Shown here one piece after another: positions 29,023 to 36,923 of a DNA stretch of 64,000 nt. The notes under the pieces were generated by a model. The model had not been told where the DNA came from, did no database searches, and was given only the letters and a program-made list of their open reading frames with translations. Position 1 is the stretch's first letter. Every line of letters starts with the position of its first letter. Source of the DNA: Cyanobacteriota bacterium (GTDB lineage: Bacteria; Cyanobacteriota; Cyanobacteriia; CACIAM-69d); contig JAKRSF010000003.1 in NCBI GenBank assembly GCA_022402445.1, forward strand, positions 186,001 to 250,000, given 5' to 3'. The position numbers were made by a program, and so were the translations under genes.

Positions 29023-30024
29023 ATGAGTAATTGGCATCTGTTTCGCGGCAACCTTGACGGCCATCCAACGGAACCCCACGATCGCATTGAAGAGTTGCCC
29101 AATCCCCCCAGGTGGCGACCGGCGGGCGAGGCAAAAATTGATCGACAAGCTCGGCGGGCCAAGGCTTTTCAAGCGACGGCAGAACAGGTGGAAATGGTCA
29201 ATGCGGCGCTCTATCTGCGGCGGCCATTGTTGGTGACAGGAAAACCGGGGACGGGGAAAACCTCCTTGGCCTATGCGGTGGCGGAGGAATTGAAGCTGGG
29301 GGAGGTGCTCTATTGGCCGATCACGACGCGAACGACGTTGAAAGATGGCCTCTATGGTTACGATGCGATCGCGCGGCTCCAGGACACTAAATTAGATCAG
29401 CCCGTCACCGATGGGGAGGGAAAGAATAACGGCGATCGCGGCAATCTATCCCAAATTGGCCGCTACATTACCCTGGGGCCTTTGGGAACGGCGTTGTTAC
29501 CCCATAAACGTCCACGGCTGCTGTTAATTGATGAAATTGATAAGAGTGATCTGGATTTGCCCAATGATTTGCTCCATGCTTTTGAGGAGGGGGCATTTCA
29601 AATTCCTGAGCTGAAGCGCATTAGTCAACAACAGTCGAAGGTAATCGTTCAAACTGCCGACGGACAAACGGCCCTAATCAAACATGGGGAGGTATGTTGC
29701 CGTCAGTTTCCGTTGGTGATCTTGACGAGCAATGGGGAACGGGATTTTCCGGCTCCATTTTTGCGGCGCTGCTTGCGGCTAGAAATTCCAGAACCGGGCA
29801 AGGATGAATTGCGGCGGATTGCGATCGCGCATTTGGGCGAAGAATCCGCAGAAATTGCCGAGGAGATCATTAATCAATTCCTTGACAAACGGAACAGCGC
29901 AGAGTTGGCAACGGATCAATTGCTGAATGCGATCTATTTGGTGATGCGCTCGAATCCATCGGAGGGCGATCGCGACGGGCTCATTGATCGCCTGTTGCAA
30001 CCCCTGGGCGGGCCGGGGCAATGA
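29023..30024 (+). CDS. MoxR-type AAA+ ATPase
   Basis: ATP-driven remodeller of the MoxR class, normally paired with vWA proteins. In 333 residues: Walker A GKPGTGKT (73-80), Walker B LLLIDEIDKSD (about 167-177), a sensor segment VILTSNGERDFPAPFLRRC, and arginine-finger candidates in FLRRCLRLEIP. It precedes the vWA-like gene with an ATGA overlap, so the two are translated together, as expected for a MoxR-vWA pair. In this setting it probably transduces the signal of the sensor to the protease; that role is inferred. Confidence 0.9.
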   Translation: MSNWHLFRGNLDGHPTEPHDRIEELPNPPRWRPAGEAKIDRQARRAKAFQATAEQVEMVNAALYLRRPLLVTGKPGTGKTSLAYAVAEELKLGEVLYWPITTRTTLKDGLYGYDAIARLQDTKLDQPVTDGEGKNNGDRGNLSQIGRYITLGPLGTALLPHKRPRLLLIDEIDKSDLDLPNDLLHAFEEGAFQIPELKRISQQQSKVIVQTADGQTALIKHGEVCCRQFPLVILTSNGERDFPAPFLRRCLRLEIPEPGKDELRRIAIAHLGEESAEIAEEIINQFLDKRNSAELATDQLLNAIYLVMRSNPSEGDRDGLIDRLLQPLGGPGQ

Positions 30025-32786
30025 GCGATCTGGGGCCATGGGCACAGTTGATGGAGCGCCTTCAACGGGCGGGCCTGGATTTTGATGGCGAAGATCTGGC
30101 CGATGCGGTTTGGCTGGCGCAGCAGATCGATGCGATTGACGCGAAAACCGATCGCGTGCCGGAGGCGATCGCCCCGAACAGGCCAGACGTTTGGCCGGAA
30201 TTGCCGCTGGAAGGTGCGCCGGAATTGACGCCGGAGCCGGAGCCATCACCACCGCCAGCGATCGCGCCGATCGCGCCGGAACCTTCAGCCTCCGCAGTCC
30301 TGCCCCCAACGGCCCCAACGGCCCCCCACCAACCCGAGCCTCAGTCCCTCCCCGATCGCGCGGATGGCTTACCCTTCAAGGCTCCGGCGGCTCCGGCCCT
30401 GCGTCAGGTGCGCCAACTGGAAAAGGCCCTGCGGCCCCTGATGCGGAAGGTGCCTTCCACCACGCGGTTTGAGCTAGACGAAACGGCGACGGTGGAACAG
30501 GTGGCCGATCGCGACTGGTGGCTGCCGGTGGTGCGGCCTGCCCTGGAACGGTGGCTGGATGTGGCGCTGGTGGTGGAAGAGTCCCCCGCGATCGCCCTCT
30601 GGGACCGGGTGATTGACGATTGGCAAGGGCTCCTCGGCCGGGTGGGGGCCTTTCGGGATGTGCGGGTGTGGTCGTTGCGGGGCACCGAGACCGGTTCCAT
30701 TACCCTCGCGCCGCGCACCCACAATCCCAGCGGCCAGGGGCGATCGGCCAATCCCCGCCAACTCCTAGATCCGAGCGGGCGGCGGCTGATCCTCCTCATG
30801 AGCGACTGCACGTCGGGCCTGTGGCGGGATGAATCCCTGGCCCTGCGATCGGTGCTAGAAACCTGGGGGGCCGCCGGTCCTTTGGCCCTGGTGCAGCTTT
30901 TGCCGGAGCGGCTGTGGCGGCGCACGGCGTTGGTGGTGGCCCATGGGGTACAACTGTCGGCGACTTTGCCGGGAATAGCGAGCGATCGCCTGGAGATTTC
31001 TGGCTTGCCGGAGTGGGATGAGGTGGAAACGGCGGGTTCCCTGCGGTTGCCGGTGGTGACCCTCGCGCCGGAACCGTTGGCCCGGTGGGCGCGGCTGGTG
31101 GCGGGGGCGGGCGATTCCCTGTCGGCGGGGGTGCTGTTCGAGGCGGGGATTGTTTGGCGGCCCCGCGTGGTGGATTCGACCGATGCCCCGGATGCGGAAA
31201 CGATCGCGCGGCAGTTTTGGGCGGTGGCGTCCCCCCTGGCGAGCCAGTTGGCGGGCTATCTGGCGGCGGTGCCGGTGAGTTTGCCGGTGCTGCATCTGAT
31301 CCAGGCGGCCCTGTTGCCGGAGTCAAACCAGGTCCACGCGGCGGAGGTGTTCCTGGGGGGCCTGATGGAGCGCCGGGGTACCGATGGGGATGGGGTGCCG
31401 ATCTATGACTTTCGAGAGGGGGTGCGATCGTGGTTGGTGGGGTCGATGCCGCGATCGAGTACAGAAAAAGTCTTGAATGCGGTTTCGGATCAGATTGCGA
31501 AACGTTGGGGCCTGTCAAGCCGGGGGTTTCGGGCGCTGTTGCTCAATCCCCATGGCCCCCTGCCGGAGGATGCCACTGATGAACTGCGGGCGTTTGCCAG
31601 GATTGCGCAATCAACGCTCCGGCGGATGGGGGGTGAGTTTGCGGCCCTGGGCGATCGCTTGGAACCCGAAACGGTTGGGTCTGTTGCTCTTGAGATCGGA
31701 TCTATTGGCCCACCTCCTGACAATAAGAGGCTTGAGTCCCTTGAAACAACCCAGCAAGAATCACAAAAAGAACTCATCAACTTCCCGCCGCTGACTGAAA
31801 TTACGTTTGAAGAAGGCTATCTCGCAGTTGAAGGGGAATTTGAACCGCCACTGATTGAAAGCCTAAACCTGGAGTGGTTTGTGTTTGAAGCCGCGATCAC
31901 CACCCTTGATCGCACTGTGTCACCACCCCAACTGCACATCGAGCGCTTTTCTCAGGAAGCACAACAGTTAGTAGAACTCTTACCCCATGGCGTGACTTTG
32001 GAGATGGTACTGATCCCCGGCGGCACATTTCTAATGGGTGCGCCCGAGGAGGAACCTGACTCCAGTGATAATGAGCGTCCACAGCATTGGGTCACCGTAC
32101 CAGAGTTTTTGATGGGGAAATATCCCATCACTCAGGCCCAGTGGCGCGCGATCGCGGCCCTGCCCAGAGTCAACATTGAGCTGAATCCCAATCCATCGAG
32201 ATTTACCGAAGATGCAGAGGGCGACCTAGCAGATAACCGTCCCGTTGAGCAAATCAGTTGGTATGAAGCTTCTGAAGCATGTGATCGCCTAGCCCAAGCC
32301 ACCAGTCGCCTCTATGGCCTGCCCAGTGAAGCCCAGTGGGAATATGCCTGCCGCGCTGGTACCACTACCGCCTTCTACTTTGGCGAAACTCTCTCCCCCG
32401 ATCTTGCTAACTATGACGGCAACTTTACGTATGCTGATGGGCCAAAAGGAATCTACAGAGAGCGAACCACCTCCGTTGGCGTTTTTTATGCCAACGCCTG
32501 GGGTCTATATGACATGCATGGCAACGTTTGGGAATGGTGTGCCGACACTTGGCACTCCAATTATGAAAATGCACCCACCGACGGCAGCGCATGGATTACG
32601 ATGTCTACAAAAGATAAACGGCTTTTGCGAAGCGGTTCATGGTACTACTATCCCAAATTCTGCCGCTCCGCAGCTCGCAGTTATGATGTACCAAGCGATC
32701 AAAATCTCACCTTTGGGCTCAGGCTATGTTGCAGCATAGCGAGTACATCTCAGGCACCCCTGCTTGACAAATCGACAGAGGAGTGA
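30021..32786 (+). CDS. SAV_2336/vWA-like protein fused to an FGE (formylglycine-generating-enzyme-like) domain
   Basis: A 921-residue mosaic. Residues about 125-550 resemble the SAV_2336 N-terminal family, a vWA-like fold partnering MoxR: WLDVALVVEESPAIALW stands where a vWA metal site would read DxSxS, so the site looks degenerate. After a linker, residues about 650-905 form an FGE/SUMF1 domain of C-type-lectin fold: MVLIPGGTFLMGAPEEE, LPSEAQWEYACRAG, DMHGNVWEWCAD, LLRSGSW, ending LRLCC. Composition changes near 31680 from GC-rich to clearly AT-richer, exactly between the two parts. The Pro/Glu/Ala-rich stretch at residues 55-105 is a disordered linker. I infer a sensor (FGE) on a signalling module. 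Confidence 0.82.
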   Translation: MSDLGPWAQLMERLQRAGLDFDGEDLADAVWLAQQIDAIDAKTDRVPEAIAPNRPDVWPELPLEGAPELTPEPEPSPPPAIAPIAPEPSASAVLPPTAPTAPHQPEPQSLPDRADGLPFKAPAAPALRQVRQLEKALRPLMRKVPSTTRFELDETATVEQVADRDWWLPVVRPALERWLDVALVVEESPAIALWDRVIDDWQGLLGRVGAFRDVRVWSLRGTETGSITLAPRTHNPSGQGRSANPRQLLDPSGRRLILLMSDCTSGLWRDESLALRSVLETWGAAGPLALVQLLPERLWRRTALVVAHGVQLSATLPGIASDRLEISGLPEWDEVETAGSLRLPVVTLAPEPLARWARLVAGAGDSLSAGVLFEAGIVWRPRVVDSTDAPDAETIARQFWAVASPLASQLAGYLAAVPVSLPVLHLIQAALLPESNQVHAAEVFLGGLMERRGTDGDGVPIYDFREGVRSWLVGSMPRSSTEKVLNAVSDQIAKRWGLSSRGFRALLLNPHGPLPEDATDELRAFARIAQSTLRRMGGEFAALGDRLEPETVGSVALEIGSIGPPPDNKRLESLETTQQESQKELINFPPLTEITFEEGYLAVEGEFEPPLIESLNLEWFVFEAAITTLDRTVSPPQLHIERFSQEAQQLVELLPHGVTLEMVLIPGGTFLMGAPEEEPDSSDNERPQHWVTVPEFLMGKYPITQAQWRAIAALPRVNIELNPNPSRFTEDAEGDLADNRPVEQISWYEASEACDRLAQATSRLYGLPSEAQWEYACRAGTTTAFYFGETLSPDLANYDGNFTYADGPKGIYRERTTSVGVFYANAWGLYDMHGNVWEWCADTWHSNYENAPTDGSAWITMSTKDKRLLRSGSWYYYPKFCRSAARSYDVPSDQNLTFGLRLCCSIASTSQAPLLDKSTEE
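32634..32732 (+). other. Candidate DGR-type variable region 1 (3' end of the vWA-FGE gene)
   Basis: Last 33 codons of the FGE domain, GSW to CC. Eleven positions that align with those of the neighbouring FGE gene use NNY codons (TAC, TAC, TAT, TTC, GCT, AGT, GAT, GAT, AAT, CTC, ACC), as expected if derived from AAY codons by adenine mutagenesis. Confidence 0.55.
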
Positions 32787-32796
32787 CGTGCGGTCC

Positions 32797-33678
32797 ATGC
32801 AATTACCCGATGCTCCAAGATTTATTTTGCGCTATCGCTCTCGCACTGCTCAGCAGTACCTCGAAGATCTGGGCAACGGCACTATTCTGGAAATGCTAAA
32901 AATCCCAGGCGGCATTTTCCGCATGGGCTCGCCTATCAGCGAACTTGATCATCAAGACGATGAGAGCCCTCAGCACATCGTCACCGTACCAGATTTTTTT
33001 CTAGGGAAATATCCCGTCACCCAAGCCCAATGGCGAGCCATTTGTGGTCTACCCCCAGTCAACCCCGAACTTGTGCTCAATTCTGAACCCTCTCGTTTCC
33101 CTGCTGACTTCCGAGATGGGGAAACGTTTACTAGTGCTGACCAACGTCCCGTAGAACAAGTCAACTGGTATGAATCAACCGAAGCCTGCGCTCGCCTCGC
33201 CCAAGCGACAAGGCGCCCCTACAGCTTGCCCAGCGAAGCTCAGTGGGAATATGCCTGTCGTGCTGGGAGCATAACCTCTTTCCACTTTGGCGAAACCCTT
33301 AGCAGCGAAGTCGCTAACTACAGGGCATCGGTCAAGTATGGACGTGGCACTGAAGGGCTATATCGCCAGGAAACCACACCTGTCGGTTACTTCCCGCCGA
33401 ATGCTTGGGGTCTACACGACATGCATGGCAACATTCGGGAATGGTGTGTTGATCATTGGCACCCAAACTATAGGGGGGCACCAACTGATGGCAGTGCTTG
33501 GGTTACAAGCTTAGCAAGGAATAATACACAGTTGCAGAGGGGACGGTTGCTGAGGGGAGGCTCATGGATTAGCAGTCCGAGATATTGTCGCTCCGCAGTT
33601 CGTTATAGGGCTACGCCAGACTACCGTTTCAACCCTGTTGGTTTTCGGGTTTGCTGTGCCGTCGCGTGGACTTCCTAG
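32797..33678 (+). CDS. Stand-alone FGE/SUMF1-like (C-type-lectin fold) protein
   Basis: A free-standing relative of the FGE domain in the previous gene; by eye the two are more than half identical. The ATG at 32797 gives 293 residues; GTG at 32788 (just after an AGAGGAG ribosome site) and TTG at 32764 are in frame and possible. Motifs: LKIPGGIFRMGSP, LPSEAQWEYACRAG, DMHGNIREWCVD, LLRGGSW, ending GFRVCC. Catalytic function is not claimed; many such domains bind ligands instead of making formylglycine. Likely the end of the island operon and a duplicate of the fused domain. A hairpin follows at 33694. Confidence 0.85.
   Translation: MQLPDAPRFILRYRSRTAQQYLEDLGNGTILEMLKIPGGIFRMGSPISELDHQDDESPQHIVTVPDFFLGKYPVTQAQWRAICGLPPVNPELVLNSEPSRFPADFRDGETFTSADQRPVEQVNWYESTEACARLAQATRRPYSLPSEAQWEYACRAGSITSFHFGETLSSEVANYRASVKYGRGTEGLYRQETTPVGYFPPNAWGLHDMHGNIREWCVDHWHPNYRGAPTDGSAWVTSLARNNTQLQRGRLLRGGSWISSPRYCRSAVRYRATPDYRFNPVGFRVCCAVAWTS
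33559..33657 (+). other. Candidate DGR-type variable region 2 (3' end of the FGE gene)
   Basis: Last 33 codons, GSW to CC. Eleven variable positions are ATT, AGC, AGT, TAT, GTT, TAT, GCT, TAC, TTC, AAC and CCT, all ending in T or C, while the frame around them (CRSA, TPD, VGFRVCC) is conserved. It ends in a GGTTTTCGGGTTTGC stretch resembling the homing-initiation end of known elements. No template repeat is in the window. Confidence 0.6.
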
Positions 33679-33693
33679 TCCTGTTTCCATCAC

Positions 33694-33719
33694 CGCGATC
33701 AAAAAATCCAATGATCGCG
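33694..33719 (+). terminator. Hairpin after the FGE gene
   Basis: An 8-bp stem (33694-33701 with 33712-33719) around a 10-base A-rich loop, 16 bp past the stop codon. It probably ends or stabilises the island transcript. In diversity-generating retroelements a hairpin also follows the variable region, so that reading is possible. Confidence 0.45.
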
Positions 33720-33759
33720 CGCCCGGACCCCCAACACCTATCCTAAGATTGATGCGATC
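33713..33759 (+). repeat. Direct repeat copy 1 (47 bp)
   Basis: Identical at 46 of 47 bases to 34511-34557 (one G/A difference). It lies just upstream of the 121-codon gene; its partner lies just upstream of the SLH/glycosidase gene. Similarity continues upstream with indels (from about 33691; an A-run and GCGATC are shared). It includes CCTAAGAT, promoter-like. Confidence 0.95.
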
Positions 33760-33780
33760 ATATGATCCCTAGACTCATTC

Positions 33781-34146
33781 ATGTCATCAAATCAAGATTT
33801 TCTAAATCAGCCTCGCACCCTTTACAAAGCCCCTCAAAAAGGAAAAGGCAAAAAGCTGCTGGAGCAAGGCTTTCAAATCGACGACTTTCCCTATAATCCT
33901 CCTTACCTTGACGGCAACTGCTACTTTGCTGGCCCCGACGACAGAAGCATTGCCGAAGAATTTAATCAAAGCTACCAAGAAGGAATCCTTGAGATAACCA
34001 TTGACTCAGAAAGTTATGCACAAGACTTTAAACCCCTGGAATGTCGCTATGATGAAAAAAATGATCGCGAACGGATAGAGGTTGTCGTTCCTCAACGTCT
34101 CTTTCCCACCCTCAATCAATTCCCACGAACCCTAAAGCCCCAGTAA
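33781..34146 (+). CDS. Unknown protein, possible ADP-ribosyltransferase-like fold
   Basis: Not firmly recognised. The 121 residues begin with RTLYKAPQKGKGKKLLEQGF, then GNCYFAGPDDRSIAEEFNQ, ILEITIDSESYAQ, and end ERIEVVVPQRLFPTLN. This order (strand with LY-A, a YFA-D-IA segment, a late Glu in an EVVVP strand) resembles small ADP-ribosyltransferase-fold toxin domains; no Arg in the expected first position is certain. No signal peptide, no delivery domain. AT-rich composition unlike the chromosome. It pairs with the next gene, 5 bp away, inside a repeat-flanked cassette. A toxin role is speculation. Confidence 0.45.
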   Translation: MSSNQDFLNQPRTLYKAPQKGKGKKLLEQGFQIDDFPYNPPYLDGNCYFAGPDDRSIAEEFNQSYQEGILEITIDSESYAQDFKPLECRYDEKNDRERIEVVVPQRLFPTLNQFPRTLKPQ

Positions 34147-34151
34147 ACACC

Positions 34152-34469
34152 ATGGATGACGCCAGTTGGGAACAGATCAAATCTCAATATAAGCTAGGTC
34201 AATTTATCCAGGGCAACGTTGAATTTCATGCACCCTTCGGCATCTTCCTTACCCTAGAAGCCCCTCATATCAAAGGCTTAATCAAGCTCCCCGACTTTTT
34301 GGATGAGGGCACCATGGACCCCAGCCTATATCCCGAACTGGGTGCAATGGTTGGCGCGGTGGTGGTGGGCTACAACGAAAGCAACCGCCGAGAAATCTAC
34401 CTCAGTGCCAAGCCCAGCGTTCTACACAAGGCCCTCGTTCCCCTCAAGCTGCCCGCCCTGATGATCTAG
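34152..34469 (+). CDS. Small S1-like (OB-fold) domain protein
   Basis: A 105-residue protein that is essentially one S1-like RNA-binding domain: YKLGQFIQGNVEFHAPFGIFLTL, then HIKGLIKLPDFLD, and GAMVGAVVVGYNESNRREIYLS matches the late S1 strands. RNA binding is inferred from the fold only. It follows the 121-codon gene by five bases, so the two are likely one transcript, and could be its antidote or partner. Short C-terminal tail of unknown role. Confidence 0.6.
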   Translation: MDDASWEQIKSQYKLGQFIQGNVEFHAPFGIFLTLEAPHIKGLIKLPDFLDEGTMDPSLYPELGAMVGAVVVGYNESNRREIYLSAKPSVLHKALVPLKLPALMI

Positions 34470-34510
34470 CCAGATCCACCGCGATCGCGCCCTGGCCCGA
34501 AAAAACAGGC

Positions 34511-34557
34511 GATCGCGCGCCCGAACCCCCAACACCTATCCTAAGATTGATGCGATC
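34511..34557 (+). repeat. Direct repeat copy 2 (47 bp)
   Basis: Second copy of the repeat at 33713-33759, 798 bp apart. Both copies precede a coding start, so the repeat may carry a promoter. The segment between them holds exactly two genes. Confidence 0.95.
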
Positions 34558-34606
34558 GCGCCCATGACACGATCCGCAGCAGTGAACACGGGGAAACAGG
34601 AAAACT

Positions 34607-36604
34607 ATGGCAGGGCAACTCTGGGACATCGGCGGACATTGGGCGCGCGCCTTCATCGAAGCCCTCGCCAGCCGTAACATCATCAGCGGCTTCCCCGACG
34701 GATCCTTCCGCCCCGACGGCCTCCTCACCCGCGCCCAATTCGCCGCCCTCCTGCGGGCCGCCTTCACCCGGCCCAAAATCCGCGACGCCATCGCCTTCAA
34801 GGACGTCCCCGCCCGCCACTGGGCCGCCGAAGCCATCCGCATCGCCTATGAAACCGGCTTCCTGAGCGGCTACCCCAACCAGCAATTCCAGCCGGACTTT
34901 AATATTCCCCGCGTCCAGGTCCTCGTGGCCCTGATCAACGGCCTCGGGCGCAACAGCACCACCCTCAGCGCCACCGACCTCGATCGCCTCTACAGCGACG
35001 CCAGCGCCATCCCCAACTACGGCGTCACCCAAGTGGCGGCGGCGACGCAACTGGGGGCCGTGGTCAACCATCCCGACCTGCGGCGGCTCGACCCCAACCG
35101 CCCCGCCACCCGCGCCGAAGTGGCGGTGATGATCTATCAAATGATGCGGACCGTGGACCCGAGCCTCCCCGCGATCGCCACCCCGTACCTCGTCACCCCC
35201 CCAGCGGCCACCACCCCACCGGGCACCGTCAGCGTCAGCCACCAGCGGGAATTCCGCGCCGCCTGGATCGCCTCCGTCTGGAATATCAACTGGCCGTCGC
35301 GCCCCGCCCTCTCGTCCGATCAGCAAAAAACCGAACTGATCGCCATCCTTGATCGCCTCGCCTCCCTCAACTTCAACGCCGTCATCCTCCAGGTACGGCC
35401 CGAAGGGGACGCCCTCTACGCCTCCAACTTTGAACCCTGGAGCCGCTGGCTGACGGGCACCCAGGGCCGCGCCCCCTCCCCCTACTACGACCCGCTGGAA
35501 TTCGCGATCGCGGAATGCCGCAAACGCAACCTGGAACTGCACGCCTGGTTTAATCCCTACCGGGCGCGATCGTCCACCAGCGCCCCCGTCGGCGTCGCCC
35601 CCCACGTGGAAGCGGTTTTTCCCAATGCCGTCTACACCTACGGCACCCAGCGGTGGATGGATCCCGGCCTCAAGGAAGTGCAAAACCGCACCTACGACGT
35701 GATCATGGACGTGGCCCGCCGCTACGACATCGACGGCATCCACCTGGACGACTATTTTTATCCCTACCCCATCCCCGATCTGGATTTCCCCGATCGCCAG
35801 ACCTACTACAGTTGGGGCGGTGGCCGCAGTATTGCCGATTGGCGGCGGCACAATGTCAACACCATGGTGCAGCGGCTGGCGACGGGCCTGCGATCGCTCA
35901 AACCCCACCTGAAATTTGGCATCAGCCCCTTTGGCATCTACCGCCCCGGTCAACCGGCGGGCATCGTCGGCCTCGATCAATACAATGCCCTGTTCGCCGA
36001 TCCAAAATATTGGCTCCAGGAGGGCTGGCTCGACTACGTGGCCCCGCAGCTCTACTGGCGCACGGACCAAACCGCCCAAAGCTACAGCGCCCTGCTGCAA
36101 TGGTGGCTCACCACCGCCGCCCCCAAACAAACGCAAGTCTATGTGGGCAACAACCTGGTGCAACTGGGCAGCAGCACCGCCTGGAGCACGGCGGAATTCG
36201 AGCGGCAGATCCAGCTCGTGCGCGATCGCGCTGGCCAGGGGGGCCTCGGCAACATTTTTTATAACGCCGCCCCCCTGATGGAAAACCGCGCGGGCATCAA
36301 CGATCGCCTCCGCAACGGCCCCTACGCCCGCCCCGCCCTGCCCCCCGTCCTCAAGGCGATCGGCAACGGCCCCAGCGCCCCCGCCAGCCTCACGGTGGAC
36401 GGGCGCACCCTCCGCTGGAGCGCCGGGGGCAGCGATCTGCGCCAATGGACCCTCTATCGCCAAAGCGGCGGCACCTGGACCCTTGATCGCATCCTCGGGG
36501 CCGCCAGCACCGCCGCCACCGTCACCCAAGGGGGCACCTACGCCCTCTGCGCCGTCGATCGCACCGGCCGCGAAAGTCCGGGCCGCACCGCGATCGTGGC
36601 CTAG
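34607..36604 (+). CDS. SLH-domain protein with GH10-like (GHL10/DUF187) glycosidase domain
   Basis: Predicted cell-surface glycoside-hydrolase-like protein of 665 residues. Three S-layer-homology repeats occupy about 1-185 (DIGGHWARAFIEALASRNII then GFPDGSFRP; FKDVPARHWAAEAIRIAYE). The catalytic-type (beta/alpha)8 domain spans about 215-560: FRAAWIASVWNINWPS, NFNAVILQVRPEGDALY, HAWFNPYRARSS, DGIHLDDYFYPYP. A C-terminal beta domain follows (about 590-660). SLH domains bind the peptidoglycan layer. No signal peptide is visible from the ATG at 34607, and the ATG at 34564 is out of frame. Confidence 0.82.
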   Translation: MAGQLWDIGGHWARAFIEALASRNIISGFPDGSFRPDGLLTRAQFAALLRAAFTRPKIRDAIAFKDVPARHWAAEAIRIAYETGFLSGYPNQQFQPDFNIPRVQVLVALINGLGRNSTTLSATDLDRLYSDASAIPNYGVTQVAAATQLGAVVNHPDLRRLDPNRPATRAEVAVMIYQMMRTVDPSLPAIATPYLVTPPAATTPPGTVSVSHQREFRAAWIASVWNINWPSRPALSSDQQKTELIAILDRLASLNFNAVILQVRPEGDALYASNFEPWSRWLTGTQGRAPSPYYDPLEFAIAECRKRNLELHAWFNPYRARSSTSAPVGVAPHVEAVFPNAVYTYGTQRWMDPGLKEVQNRTYDVIMDVARRYDIDGIHLDDYFYPYPIPDLDFPDRQTYYSWGGGRSIADWRRHNVNTMVQRLATGLRSLKPHLKFGISPFGIYRPGQPAGIVGLDQYNALFADPKYWLQEGWLDYVAPQLYWRTDQTAQSYSALLQWWLTTAAPKQTQVYVGNNLVQLGSSTAWSTAEFERQIQLVRDRAGQGGLGNIFYNAAPLMENRAGINDRLRNGPYARPALPPVLKAIGNGPSAPASLTVDGRTLRWSAGGSDLRQWTLYRQSGGTWTLDRILGAASTAATVTQGGTYALCAVDRTGRESPGRTAIVA

Positions 36605-36923
36605 AATTCCCCTGACAACCCCCTGTAAATTTGGGTAACCGGACCCAGCGCCCCCTAAACCCATGGCCCACAATGGAACCAGGGGGCCGCATCTACCCGC
36701 GCAGGCCCACCCCCCAAGCCCCTAGGCCGCGATCGCACCCCTAGAACCGGGCCATAGCCGCCACCATTAAGCAAATCAACGGGAACTCGTCAGACTCTGT
36801 AAAGTTCTGCCTCAAATTATTGCCCCACGCGATCGCACGTTGCCTTATGGCCGCAATTCGGGCAGGCTTTACTCGGAACCGCTATCTTATGAAAATAAAG
36901 AAATGCTTAAGGAGGTCATGACC

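Noticed and set aside
33781-34146. The 121-residue protein as a DGR accessory (Avd) protein
   Set aside because: Avd is a four-helix protein; this one shows strand-rich segments and no helical pattern.
34541-36673. 710-codon antisense ORF opposite the SLH/glycosidase gene
   Set aside because: GC-rich shadow: no domain motif, Gly/Ala/Val-rich, wholly inside a recognised gene.
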